64,000 bases of DNA from assembly GCA_020152595.1 (NCBI GenBank), contig JAIGNY010000750.1, forward strand, positions 687,001 to 751,000. The letters run 5' to 3'. Below are positions 23,600-36,500 of this stretch, one piece after another. Position 1 is the first letter of the stretch, and each line of letters begins with the position of its first letter. The notes beneath the pieces were generated by a model. That model was not told the DNA's origin and searched no databases. It saw only the letters and a list, made by a program, of their open reading frames with translations. Position numbers and translations under genes: made by a program. Origin of the DNA: Chiridota heheva (lineage: Eukaryota > Echinodermata > Holothuroidea > Apodida > Chiridotidae).

Positions 23600-23975
23600 T
23601 GTTTGTTTGATGAAGGCCTAATGGCACCATGACAACGAGGGTCAAATTGTGCCTGAGAGGTCAGATCATTCTAGAGGTAGGAAGGAAAGGAAACAAGAGG
23701 AAGGAAAGGAAACAGGAAGAATGAGAAAAATACAAGAACAAATAGATAGAAAGCTGTCATAGAGAGAGAGGAGGTGCATGGGTGAAAAAAAAAAAAAAAA
23801 AAAGTAGAGAGAGGGGGTGGGAGAGGAAATTAAATATGGTAGTAGAGGGAAGCATGATGAAGGTAGGAAATAATTTTATCCAGAGGGTTTTTCTGGAAGA
23901 ACTCAACAATTGAGTTGTGGGGAGCGAGGGAAGCTCTGGGAAGGTTGTACAGGAGAAGGTGATGGACTGATGGTG
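23600..23975 (-). mobile_element. 5'-truncated RNase H-type LINE 3' end
   Basis: The plus strand reads TTTGTTTGATGAAGGCCTAA, then ATTGTGCCTGAGAGGTCAGA and an A/G-rich 3' UTR. The coding end on the minus strand is a remnant of LAPHNS...FFQKNP. The A run at about 23786-23804 is a local expansion. It is older and more diverged than the copies at 57763 and 62519. Confidence 0.85.
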
Positions 23976-24424
23976 CAATTGAAATTGCAACATAATTATC
24001 AGGGTTGTGGCTTGTAATAATCTTTCAATTTTTAGACCAATTTGTCAAACATATCTTGTGACATGATACTGCAGGTATAGACCTGTTTTCTTATATTCAG
24101 GGGCTTAATAAATGCTGTACAACAACAGCACAGAATATAGATATTGAGGGGCAGGGGACAGTGCTAGGTAATGATATTGAGCAAGTAGGGGTGAATGAAT
24201 TTCTGCTTAAAGAATTTTTATTAAATTTAGGAGGAAAGTTTGCAGTGCTTATAACTGGGAAAGTAACCCCACATTGATGTATAGCAAACAAGTAATTGTA
24301 GTGTTCATGTGGGTTGTGTGGTTCTAGTGTGAGTTGTTCAAGTGTGCATTTTGCATATAAATTTTCAGTTGCACACTGGGCATGCTGTTTGCAGAAGTGC
24401 AATATTCAAATGTTCTGTGTGGGC

Positions 24425-24500
24425 GATGTCTCAAGCCCTACCTCTTTAAATTTGTCCTGTGGTGCCATTAAGATTTATCAAACAAACAGACAAACTCCAG
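24425..24500 (+). mobile_element. Tiny LINE 3' tail fragment
   Basis: TGTGGTGCCATTAAGATTTA followed by TCAAACAAACAGACAAAC matches the terminal 50 bases and CAAA tail of the RNase H-type LINE seen elsewhere in the window. Confidence 0.6.
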
Positions 24501-24544
24501 CCCTGCCACACTAGGAACTTGCAACCTAAATGGATGGAAAGTGA

Positions 24545-24760
24545 CTGAACATGCTGCGTTTTCACACACCTCTTCTGAATACTACCCAGGCAGGAGGTGG
24601 GGACTCTCCTGCTGCTAAGATGGACATTCAACTTCATTGGATCGATGGTGAGCGCCATGCAACCATTGATCGCTTCTCTCAACGGCTTGATGACACAGAT
24701 GGCATACTTCTGCACCCAATGTCAGGCATATTTGTCGTATGGCTGTGGAAATTTTAATTG
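24545..24760. other. GC-enriched unrecognised segment
   Basis: About 210 bases with markedly higher GC than the flanks. A plus-strand frame reads AKMDIQLHWIDGERHATIDR and continues to a stop near 24755. I recognise no family. It could be an exon relic of a lost gene or part of a transposon. Confidence 0.25.
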
Positions 24761-24859
24761 AACTTGGATTCTCTGGCATCCAGTTGTGTGCCCTCCTTAA
24801 AATATGATTTAATATTTTCTACATGTTTGCAAAAAGTTGTTACATCTGTTTAAACAATT

Positions 24860-26635
24860 TTAGGAAATGCATTTCTTGGCGGACAAGAAATATGGGAAGT
24901 GAATTTTAGGAAATGCATTTCTTGGCGGACAAGGAACAAGGGTGAATTTTAGGAAATGCATTTCTTGGCAGACAAAGAATATGAGGAGTGAATATTAGGA
25001 AATGCATTTCTTGGCGGACACAGAATATGAGGAGTGAATTTTAGGAAATGCATTTCTTGGCTGAGAAGGAATATGAGTTAATTTTAGTTAATGCATTTCT
25101 TTGCGAACAAGGAAGAAGAGTGAATTTTAGGAAATGCATTTTTTGGCAGACAAGGAATATGAGGAATGAATTTTAGTTAATGCATTACTTGGCTGACAAG
25201 GAACGAGTGAATTTTAGGAAATGCATTTCTTAGCGGATGAGGAGTGAATTTTAGGAAATGCATTTCTTGGCGGATGAGGAGTGAATTTTAGGAAATGCAT
25301 TTCTTGGCGGACAAGAAATACGAGGAGTGAATTTTAGGAAATGCATTACTTGGCTGACAAGGAGCGAGTGAATTTTAGGAAATGCATTTCTTGGCGGACA
25401 AGGAACAATAGTGAATTTTAGGAAATGCATTTCTTGGCGGATGAGGAATAAGTGAATTTTAGGAAATGCATTTCTTGGCTGACAAGGAGTGAATTTTAGG
25501 AAATGCATTTCTTGGCGGACAAGAAATACGAGGAGTGAATTTTAGGAAATGCATTACTTGGCTGACAAGGAAAGAGTGAATTTTAGGAAATGCATTACTT
25601 GGCTGACAAGGAACGAGTGAATTTTAGGAAATGCAATTCTTAGCGGATGAGGAGTGAATTTTAGGAAATGCATTTCTTGGCGGACAAGAAATACGAGGAG
25701 TGAATTTTAGGAAATGCATTACTTGGCGGACGAGGAATATGAGGAGTGAATTTTAGGAAATGCATTACTTGGCGGATGAGGAATATGAAAAGTGAATTTT
25801 AGGAAATGCATTACTTGGTGGATGAGGAATATGAGGAGTGAATTTTAGGAAATGCATTACTTGGCTGACAAGGAACAAGAGTGAATTTTGCATTACTTGG
25901 CGGATGAGGAATATGAAGAGTGAATTTTAGGAAATGCATTTCTTGGCAGATGAGAAATATGAGGAGTGAATTTGAGGAAATGCATTACTTGGCGGATGAG
26001 GAATATGAGGAGTGAATTTTAGGAAATGCATTTCTTGGCAGATGAGAAATATGAGGAGTGAAGTTGAGGAAATGCATTTTTTGGTGGACAAGGAATATGA
26101 GTGAATTTTAGGAAATGCATTACTTAGCGGACGAGGAATATGAAGAGTGAATTTTAGGAAATGCATTACTTGGCGGATGAGGAATATGAGGAGTGAATTT
26201 AAGGATATGCATTTCTTGGCGGACAAGGAACGAGTGAATTTTAAGAAATGCCTTTTTTGGCGAACAAGAATGAATTTTAGGAAATGCATTTGTTGGCGGA
26301 TAAAGAATATGAGAAGTGATTTTGCGGACAAGGAACAAGAGTGAATTTTAGAAAATGCATTTGATGGCAAACAAGGAACAAGAGTGAATTTTAGGAAATG
26401 CATTTCTTGGCGGATGAAGAACACGAGTGAATTTTAGAAAATGCATTTCTTGCCGGACTAGGAATACGAGTAGTGAATTTTAGGAAATGCATTTCTTGGC
26501 TGACAAGGAACGAGTTAACAAGAAATGTAATTAGCAGAAAATGCATTTTTAGGAAATGCATTTCTTGGCGGACAAGGAACGAGTGAATTTTAGGAAATGC
26601 ATTTCTTGGTGGACAAGGAATATGAGTAAAATTTT
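24860..26635. repeat. 1.8-kb array of 38-46 bp units containing the palindrome GAAATGCATTTC
   Basis: Roughly 40 units of GTGAATTTTAGGAAATGCAT plus TTCTTGGCGGA and a variable GA-rich spacer (ACAAGGAATATGAGGA or shorter). The core is conserved, while the spacer differs in length and sequence, so the period is irregular. Each good unit carries the perfect 12-bp palindrome GAAATGCATTTC; a common variant GAAATGCATTAC breaks it. Minus-strand frames of MHFLKFT repeats are artefacts. Confidence 0.95.
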
Positions 26636-26639
26636 CAAC

Positions 26640-28990
26640 AGTTTAAGGAACAATTAACTGGAAGGAGAGGTTGCTCTGTTTTACATAATGACCATCTCTT
26701 GCCCCATTAATTATAGTTTTTGATTCCATCAAAAGGGAAACACATAGGTAGCATTTATGAAATTCAGTGCCATTTTGTAAATCAGAAGGTTATTTTTTCA
26801 ATGTTCCACGAATAATGAGCCAACACTTTTTGGTGTTAAACTGGTGTGAACTCCTAAAAGTATGATGAATTTGGATGAAGAATGTTGAGCTAGAATGAGT
26901 AGATGGATTATTAGCAGAACAAACTTATAGAGCCACAAAAGAAACCCAACTTTCCCCCATGATAAACCATCTATTATATCTCTCTTGTACAAAATTTAGC
27001 AGTAGCTTCTGACTTGACAAAAATAAGCTGAAAAATTATAATGGACACACATAATAACACATTGTACTTAAAAATATCTTGCAATGAAATAAAAAAAAAA
27101 AAATGCTCTTTTACATTTTGCAGCATACAAATAACAAGTTGTACAAAAGTTCTACACCATACATACACAAATACAAATAATTCTTACAATGAAAAAGATG
27201 CTTTCTGGCTCTGAGTTTTTGCACTTTGGGCAAGTTGCAATATAATGATTTTAAATCAGAAAATCAACACACAAAAAAAACATTTTAAATAGCAAGATAA
27301 TTGTTAGAAATCTATCTGAATTGTTTATTTATAATTAAAAATCTCAATCCAAATATGGAAAATGATCTAAAAGTTTTCTTTGTAAAATGTCAACCTTCTG
27401 TGCAACATTGAAATTAATGGATGTTTTAAGATACAATTAGTTTATGTGATGATCAATTTACCCGTGCTTTCACAGCATTAGTTCCTTGCATATGAAATCC
27501 CTATTTGTGGCTTGCACCAGCTCAAAATTTGTTAAATTGCCAGTCAAATAAATATGGAAAACCATTAGTATCCATTTTTTGGTTGGAATTATATGACAAG
27601 CCAAAAAGGTTCCTCAAATTGGGTAAATTGATATAATACGTAAAAGTAATTGAATAAAGAAAACTGAAATACTTAACAGCATGTTAGGTTTCTCAGTTTG
27701 GCAGCAAAGTTATGATTTCAGATAGTTATTTCTGTCAGTTGCACAAGTTTGCGAGTGATTTTAGTTTAGAGTATGATTACTGTTACATGAGAATTTTCCT
27801 GATGATAAACTGGTTTGTGAGTTGTTTGTACAAAAATGTTATTATTGGTGAAAAAACTTGACTAATTCAGTTTCACAGATTAACTTAATCTGAAAGTGAT
27901 CTACTCATGTCTTAAATACATCAATTGGTTCATCCACTACACTTGGATAGATGATGTTTTATTTTTTGCAAATGGTAACTTGCATAATAATTTTAAATAA
28001 AAAAATTTCACATTGAAACCTTTTTATCCCCTGGACCCTCCAACCTGACACCTGGTTTTCTCAAAATCAGGGGTAATCCACACTTAACCTAAGAGCCTTT
28101 TCACAGTTCAATTGCTAGCAATCGGCTATTGTTACACCATACACAACACATGGATAATCCGCACCTAACCTGAGCCCCTTCACACTTCACTGCTAGCAAT
28201 CAGCTATTGTTACACAATAGGTCATTCATCTAGGGCTCCAAGCCACATACCTGTTTTGAAGTGAAGTGGAACAGATTAGTCCTTAGCTGATCCTAAAAAT
28301 AATTATGCATGGAGGAATTTGTGCAATGCCCATGAATGATTCATGGACCATTCCTCCCAAAGAGTTATTTCATCATGTGCAAAATGAAGGTGTATTGTCC
28401 AAATTGCTTCTATTCTTGGCTCCCCAGAAACAGTACATCACTACAAGAATTAAATAGGAGCACATGCATATAAGATTTCAGGTAGTTTAAAAAAAAAATG
28501 CAATTTCTAGAGGTATTACATCATTGATCCGATCCATAAATACTAACTAAATGTTTTAGGTTACAATATAAACCTAAACAGAAGTTTTGAAGCTCTTGGT
28601 GTGTCACCATTGCTTCACAACTGGTTTATCAAATGGCCGTGGATATCTCTATTTAGTTGTTGTTGAGAGAGAGATGTACATAATCTACCTTGTTAAGAGA
28701 GAAATGTAGACATAGTAATTTACTAGGGCCATAATTTTAGGGGGAACTTGTCATATAACTAAAAAACAAAGCAAGATAAGGTTTTGAAAAACACCCCCCT
28801 CCCTACTTTGTGGAGGGAAGAACTTGTTCACGTTCTGGATGAGCATTATTGCAAAAGTTTTATATACTCTCAACCATTAAACCAAAGGTATTATACCACC
28901 ATCACTGTAATTCACACTAGGAATTGACATTTTGTGGGGGAATTATTGGTTTTGATAGACTAATCTGTGCTGAGATTTACATGCCATGTG
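26640..28990. other. Intergenic sequence with minor duplications
   Basis: It holds the second copy of a dispersed repeat (27817-27974) and an approximately 90-bp tandem duplication at about 28070-28225 (shared TGCTAGCAATC, GCTATTGTTACAC). Otherwise no feature is supported. Confidence 0.45.
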
Positions 28991-29094
28991 CTAAAGCAAT
29001 AGGAAATTCCTCCCTTCTGTAAGGGGGAATTTTGATAAAAGAGGGGGAATCCCTCTCACAATTATGAACACTGCCCTTGTAAATGATTTTTGAC

Positions 29095-29700
29095 AGGTTT
29101 GAAGATGGCTGCAAAGACAACAATGCGCTGCCAAAGTACCGACCAGACCCAACTGTCTGTTATAACAATGCACTGCCAAAGTACCGACCAGACCCAACTG
29201 TCTGTTATAACAATGCACTGCCCAAGTACCGACCAGACCCAACTGTCTGTTATAACAATGCGCTGCCCAAGTACCGACCAGACCCAACTGTCTGTTATAA
29301 CAATGCGCTGCCCAAGTACCGACCAGACCCAAGTCTGTTATTACAATGTGCTGCCCAAGCACTGACCAGACCCAACTGTCTGTTATAACAATGCGCTGCC
29401 AAAGTACCAACCGACCAGGCCACTGTCTCTTATAACAATTTGCTGTCAAAGTACCGACCAGACTCAACTTTCTGTTATAACAATGCGCTGCAAAAGTACC
29501 GACCAGACCCAACTGTCTGTTATAACAATGCACTGCCAAAGTACCGACCAGACCCAACTTTCTGTTATAACAATGCGCTGCAAAAGTACTGACCAGACCA
29601 ACTTTCTGTTATAACAATGCACTGCCAAAGTACCGACCAGACTCAACTGTCTGTTATAACAATGCGCTGCCCAAGTACTGACCAGACCCAGCTGTTTTAT
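29095..29700. repeat. 45-bp minisatellite (CCGACCAGACCCAACTGTCT)
   Basis: About 13 head-to-tail units of 45 bp reading ACCGACCAGACCCAACTGTC plus TGTTATAACAATGCGCTGCC plus CAAGT. Most units are close to consensus; the 29330-29430 units are degraded. The unit length is divisible by three, so open frames of up to 188 codons arise with 15-residue repeats on each strand; no gene features accompany them. Confidence 0.95.
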
Positions 29701-31510
29701 GTGCAGTCGGCTAAGTAAATTGTTTTAGCGAATAACTATCAAAGTAATGGTGCCAACTGAACAATCTCAAGACTGAATTAAGCCGGAGGCTGTGACCCCA
29801 AAATAGTACATATGAACTGAATTGTAAAAATAGTTCCAGTGCAGTAGGCACTGAACAGGAATTTCTCTTCAAACTGATGGCAATAAATTTCAATGCAAAC
29901 AGCCATTAATACATCTGAAGGGTTATCTCACAAGAAATGATTTCAAGTGTGAGTGTGTGTATGAAAGGAGGGGGAATCCTAAGGATATGGATGCTTTGGT
30001 CCTGTAAGGGAGAATGAAAGCTTGCGATACTTCATAATTTCTTATTTTAGTGATGCACAAGTTATCAACACTTAGTGCAATAAAACTGCAACAATATTTT
30101 CAAAATGCCCGTGAATAATCCCACAAAATTAAGAAAATTGAGACATGGTACAGTTTAACCTGAACACTTTACATCGTACAGTAACTATTAGTGACCTAAT
30201 CATTCTCATACCAAAACAAGCTTCCCGTAAGTTTTCCGATCAGAAGTATAATTTTCTTCATCCAATAACAAGTGAGTACCATTTACTGTATATCTAATGT
30301 AAAAAAAGAGTGAATTTTAAACATCTGAATAATTTAAAACCAGGGAACTGCATATATATTCTTTGCAGCCTCAATTTTTTATAACATACATTAGCTTTAC
30401 ACATTACATTTCCATCTACAGCCAGACTGAAAAAATTCATAATGTAAAATAAATTGATCATAATAATTGCACTGATGGTATAAAACAAAAAACTATTTAC
30501 ATGTATCTATATCACACAGAAGAGACTAACTCTTGGTAAACTGGCTTACTGTAAATAAACGTAACAAATTGATCTGAATTTATAAACGACAGTTGAAATA
30601 CAAGATAAGGCATAATAAAAACAAAATTAAATCTTTATGTAAATTCAATCAACAGTTTTGTCTTGCATTGGACTACATGTTTTAATCACTATGGCATAAC
30701 GTTTCAAATAGTCCACAAATTTAAATAAAACCTATATATATATGTAAACAAAAACTATGACAAATGACACTCATTTCTTTGAAACCATCATTACTAACTT
30801 TTAAGAAATTTTTTAGCTTGATTTCACTGGAAGATCATTAAAATTCATAGGTGTAGGACAGAAATGAGCTTGAAAGAATATCCTACCTGTGCCACTATTT
30901 AATTATAATAGTCTACAGACACCATAGGATATTCCATCTCTGCCTTCTTTTTAGCAAGGCAGTATGTTATGGTCCAAAAGTTTAAAATAAATGTGTTTGA
31001 GGGTTAATGGGCCAAGGTACTGTTAACCAATGGTAACTCTTTTTATTACAAATGTCTGACATTAATGTTGACATTGAATATATACATTTTAACTTGTGAC
31101 TAAAAAAAGCTTACTTCAGCACCCCAAATTGTTTACTATCGTATACGGTTAATGGATGCACAAGCAAGAAATGGATACTTAATATAGCATAACACCAGAA
31201 TAGGTGTTTATACTACCCATTTACCATCCTTTGATTTTTTTAAAATCAATTAAATTATTCAGTTCCTTTACGAATGTGAAATTTTCATAGATGGAATACA
31301 GCATCCTTTGAACATAAAATAGAAATGGTGTTTATTATCATGACAGCATACTTCATTAGTGAAATATTACTTTATAAGCAACATGAAATAATTTTGGCAC
31401 ATTGGGTGTTAAAAAAGAAGCTGCTACTGCTATGCATTGCTAGTCTTAATGGAGCACAAACATGGCAATGTTTCTTATCAACCTGTTACTATTCAGCTTG
31501 CTCGAGGTAA
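29701..31510. other. Intergenic, nothing recognised
   Basis: AT-rich sequence with short unremarkable frames; no RNA gene, tandem array or repeat family noticed. Confidence 0.4.
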
Positions 31511-31516
31511 GATTGC

Positions 31517-32536
31517 CAAATCATAAAAATGGCATCTCCCCATGGCATCCCACCCCATGTCCCACATGGAATCCCACCCCATGTCCCACATGACATCCCA
31601 CCCCATGTCCCACATGGCATCCCACCCAATGTCCCACATTGCATCCCACCCAATGTCTCACATGGCATCCCATCCTATGTCCCACATGGCATCCCACCCC
31701 ATGTCCCACATGGCATCCCACCCCATGTCCCACATGGCATCCCACCCCTTGTCCACATGGCATCCCACCACATAGCATGCCACCACATGGCATGCCACCC
31801 CATGTCCCCATGGCATGCCCCATATGACATCCCAATAGCTCCATAAGAAGTATCATCCTAGCTATCAGTCCCTGATTATTCATACTATGTATGTGTCAGT
31901 TCATATAATAACTTATGTGCAAATGACTTGTTGAATAAGAAAAAAAGGCAGAGTCAAATAATAATGCCTGATAGGCCTTTGTATACCACATGGTATATAT
32001 TATATCATATGGGCCCCCCATCCATGTCCCATATGGCATCCCTCCCTATGTCCATATGCAGTCACATCCTGTCATACTCCCTGACTAAGCATCCTAAATC
32101 AAAAAAGTCTGGTCAGTTCAAATACTGTAGCAACTTTATGCAAATGAATGCAATAATAAAGGCAGAGTTTAATATTAAGGCCTGATACAACCATTAGAAC
32201 CCAAATATTTTAAATTTCCAGTGCTACGAGAGAGACGCTTGAGGATCTCTGAAGAATAGTGGAAAATTATATCATTTTACAGTATCTTCTAAGGAAATAT
32301 CAAATGTTTTGTAAACTTTTTTAAGGAAACTAGTCTTCAATCTGAATCTGTCTTAGGTGTCTCTGAAAAACTAACATTTTGTAAGGAAATTCTAACCTAC
32401 CATATGGATATCTGAAGAAACTAACATTTTCTGAGGAATTCTCAAAAAACTTTAACATTACTGAGGAAATCTCAGGAAAAACTGTGGACGGCCGAAATCA
32501 CCATTACATAGGTTTGCATTATGCTTCGCATGCTCA
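31517..32536 (-). mobile_element. Minisatellite-bearing mobile element, copy 2 (inverted)
   Basis: The reverse complement of this 1.0-kb stretch is collinear with 8694-10980: terminal GCATGCGAAGCAT, ATGTAATGG, GGCCGTCCACAG, the CCTCAGNAANTGTTAAAG repeats, the unique block with GCTAGGATGA and TCAGGGACTG, the 24-bp array (31540-31815, about 11 units) and the terminus GAGATGCCATTTTTATGATT. It is less than half the length of copy 1, mainly because the array is shorter. No encoded protein. Confidence 0.8.
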
Positions 32537-33016
32537 CCAAAAATAGCCCCCTTTAAGGGCATTCCTAAAACCAACAGTGTTTTTTCTGCTGCAAAAGATA
32601 TGATCACATAAACATGGTCACAACATTGTGCTTCATTTTGTATAACTTATTTCTGACCTTGCACTTCCATTTTTAGATAGGGTTGTGGGAAATATTAGGG
32701 GGACATGTGTGGCTAAATTAATGGATTCCGTCAATCATGCAAGACAATTTAAAAAAAATGTAAAAAATTACATACTGAAGTACAAATAATTGCAGAAGGC
32801 AATGCTAGTCTACCAAAGAGTTAGCATCAAAAACTAGACAGGTAATCAAAATTTCACTTTGGGTTTAATTCTAACTTGTAAAATATCATATACCCATCTC
32901 TACACCACTGAGTAAATGCAAACTTTCACATAAATAATTTACACAAAATTGAAGGAAAATTTCCAAGGATTCTGTAGATCATTTTTTTTTCTTTCATTAG
33001 GACTGCATACGGATAC
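32537..33016. other. Region downstream of FAK
   Basis: AT-rich with no coding or repeat feature recognised. Confidence 0.4.
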
Positions 33017-33022
33017 TTTATT
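33017..33022 (-). terminator. Candidate FAK polyadenylation signal
   Basis: Plus-strand TTTATT is AATAAA on the minus strand, 251 bases beyond the FAK stop codon; a plausible but unproven signal. Confidence 0.35.
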
Positions 33023-33272
33023 CCATAACTAACTTCAATAATTTACATCCTATAGCTTCTTGCAACATCGATAATATACAGCTGTGCATAGGATGGTATT
33101 AACAAAAACACTTGTCGATAACCTTAGAATTTCTGGCCGAGTATAATATCTTAGATCTTCTTTCGTATAAATAAGAATCGTATCTCTTCGATTTTGTTTC
33201 CAAAGAATGAGGTAAAATTTATAATACAAAATTATTTGGATCACATATAGATATACGGACACTTTTGTCAAA

Positions 33273-33572
33273 TCAAGTGTCGTCCAGCTTTTCGCTGGCT
33301 CGAGGCCGTGTCCTTGCTGTATCCACCGCATCCAACAGATTCTTTGCGTCCACAGCGAGGACGTGTCCCGCGGCTAACATGCCTTTCTTGTAATCTTGAT
33401 CAAGGGTTGTGGTGGCATACTTCTGTGCAAGTTTCATTGCATTGATAAGGCCCGCCATGTCGGAACTAAGTACCTTATGAGCCATCTCTATTTCTCTATG
33501 GGTGTTCCTGGGTAAGCTTGAGTACTGTTCATCAACACTTGCAAGAAGATTCTTCAATGCAAGGCCAACATC
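33273..33572 (-). CDS. PTK2: FAK last exon: FAT domain helices 2-4 and stop
   Basis: Acceptor TTTCTTTCCAG; 99 codons and TGA. It begins DVGLALKNLLASVDE, matching human EVGLALRTLLATVDE, and contains NTHREIEMAHKVLSSDM, LINAMKLAQKYA, LDQDYKKGMLAAGH and LAVDAKNLLDAVD. These are the amphipathic helices of the four-helix FAT bundle. The tail RTRPRASEKLDDT is unlike the mammalian end. Confidence 0.95.
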   Translation of the reverse strand, partial: DVGLALKNLLASVDEQYSSLPRNTHREIEMAHKVLSSDMAGLINAMKLAQKYATTTLDQDYKKGMLAAGHVLAVDAKNLLDAVDTARTRPRASEKLDDT

Positions 33573-36500
33573 CTGGAAAGAAAAACAAATTATTCAGATG
33601 GTCTACGAATGTGAACATACAAAATTTAATGAATTTCAAGTCTATTAAATTCATGAATGTAACAAAAACTTTCATCAAAATCTGTTAAAAAAATCGACCA
33701 TTTTACAGCTTTTTAAAGTTTCAGGCATAAAAATTTAATAATTCTGTTGCTAATTTGCGGTGTATCATTGGGTGGCATTTTCTTATGTAAATCCCTTTTT
33801 CAAATTGTTTATCGTAAGTCTTTTGAAGGGAACACCAAATTTTGATTAGTATGTGGGTTTTCACCACACCTCTCTGATTAGTGTGTGGGTTTTCACCACA
33901 CATCTCTGAATAGTATGTGGGTTTTCACCACACCTCTCCTATTAAACTCTAACTTTAACAGATTTTCTCATCAATTCAGTGACTGAAAGTGAAAATTCCT
34001 TACACTCTGACCGGCCATAACTTGGAAATAAAAAAAAAGAGCTATTTCTGAAAGACTGTTCTTTTCATATTTTTAAACTCCTAATAGCTCCTTCAACTCC
34101 TAACAACCATATCTCATTTAACCATAAGATAATGCAAAAAAACACTTTTCTTTCACGACAACAAACATTAAAATAATTGTACTTTATGGTTCCACATTCC
34201 ATAATTATGTTTGCTTCTTAAAACTATTCACCACCCCCACTAACATGTTCCTTTTTAAAGCTATCCACCACAGCATGCAACCTACCACAAGAAATCAAGC
34301 TTAAAACCTCACATGCCCAAAAAGACTCAGCGAAAGTGAACCATGCACTTGTTAAGAGTATAATAAGCATCACGTATTTCTAACCTTCACAAGGACGACA
34401 AAGTGGTCAGCCCTGACCGCATGGACCATGTTGACCATCTCCATCACAGCCTTCACCACTAGGGTTGTATTCTCAAATACGATGTCATTTGTTCTATCAA
34501 TGTCCATAGTTGGACCAAGCTGCACGGAAGAAATTAATTAATTCACAATCAAACTTTGAATCTCACAACATATTTCTTTAATATTTGAGCTATGAGGAGC
34601 ATCTGGCCAAAATAGAGGGAGAAGCAAGAAGTGGGGGGATGTGGGGGATGTAGGGGATGTGGGGGATTGTTTGGAGGTTCCTCGAATACTCAAAGGATTC
34701 TTTTGCATACAACTGTATTGAAATTCTCTACTTAGTATTCAACAATAACCCTTGACTTGAAGCATCAATTGTATTTCATGCTAATAATAATTTTTACTTC
34801 ATGGTTATGATGACACTGCTGAACATAAATCTACATATGTATTCACTGTGTGAGCAAGCCACTGTGATACCAACACCCATAAGAAAGTTTGCACAAATTC
34901 ATCAAACAGCGCCCTCACTTCTTGGTTAAGTTGTTACTTAAATTTCTTTTAGAAGAAGAGTCCAATCAGAAAAAGAGCAAATCTTTGTGCAACGTCTTTA
35001 AATGATAAATTCTTCATTTCAGACGCATTGGAAAAACCAAAACCAAAAGGTTTTGTGGTTCTAATGCTTTTTCACAAGCTGATTGATTTGCAAAATTTGT
35101 ATTAACTGTCATGTAATTGCATATCATGAAATAATTGTTCCATATTTATTCATAAGCCACATCCACCATGCAGATCAATAAAATGTTGACAACATTAGCA
35201 TTTGCACAATAATTAATCATGAAAGGGAGTATGATGCAAAAACAATTGCTCATTTATCCTATTTCGAGAATTTGTCAGCAAGCCCCACCTATGCATTAGC
35301 ATTCATGACATCACTACAACAACATTAGAACATACATACAGGCCACGACCCATCCGTGTACCACATATAGCATAAATCTGATATATCGTTTATGGTGTTT
35401 ATGTCATTTAGTACTTTCATGTTCAGCCACGCTCACCATGCATATAAATGACACCTGTTGCTGATATAAGTATAAGCATATACACAACCAACAAAATTAT
35501 CATGCTCAATATGACGCAAAACGGACAGCTGCTTATTTATCACTTTTTCAAAAATTTCACTTTAAGCCCTGCCCACTTATCAATATGTATGAAATCACCA
35601 CCACAAGCATTAGGCCATATCAGCATAACATGGGCTATCATGGGCTATATATAATACATTACTCCAGTTTACTGGTTTTGAAATATTGTGTTTACAAGCT
35701 CTTTTCAGCAAAATCATATCAAGTCCCGCCCACTATGTATATTAATGAAATTCAACATTTTTACATCATGAACATGTGTACACACCAGCTAACATCATAA
35801 TTATACCAAACATGAAACAAAAGAGACATGTGGTTGTTAAATAATGAACATTTCAAAATTTTCACTTTAAGCCCCACCTACTTATAAACATGCATGACAT
35901 CATCATCATCAAAAACAATAGGGCACATCTACAGATCATGGGCTATCTGTGTACCACATATGACAAGAATCCAGTTTACCGTTCTTGGGATACCGTGTTT
36001 ACAAGCTCTTTTCAGCCAAATCATATTAAGCCCTGCCCACTATGCATATTAATGAAATTCAGCATTTTTAGTTACTAGCAAAAGCTTGAATTATTAGATT
36101 ATAAAGAAATATTCATTTCAATATCATTTGCAAAGTATACAACTTTAAACTTACAGAATTTGAAAAGCAAAAAAATAAATTAACGGCTGAACATATTAGC
36201 AACGGCGGATGTTGAGCCAACTCGGCTGAACTAGGCAATCTCAGCAGACGCTGTGCCCAGCCAGCTCAGCGGACGCTGTGCCCAGCCAGCTCAGCGGACG
36301 CTGTGCCCAGCCAGCTCAGCGGACGCTGTGCCCAGCCAGCTCAGCGGACGCTGTGCCCAGCCAGCTCAGCGGACGCTGTGCCCAGCCAGCTCAGCGGGCG
36401 CTGTGCCCAGCCAGCTCAGCGGGCGCTGTGCCCAGCCAGCTCAGCGGGCGCTGTGCCCAGCCAGCTCAGCGGGCGCTGTGCCCAGCCAGCTCAGCGGGCG

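Noticed and set aside
24860..26635. CRISPR-like appearance: conserved core with variable spacers
   Set aside because: Eukaryotic context, spacer sequences are related GA-rich variants and not unique, and no cas genes are present.
28991..29557. 188-codon minus-strand frame with GLVGT...HCYNRQ repeats
   Set aside because: Translation of the 45-bp array.
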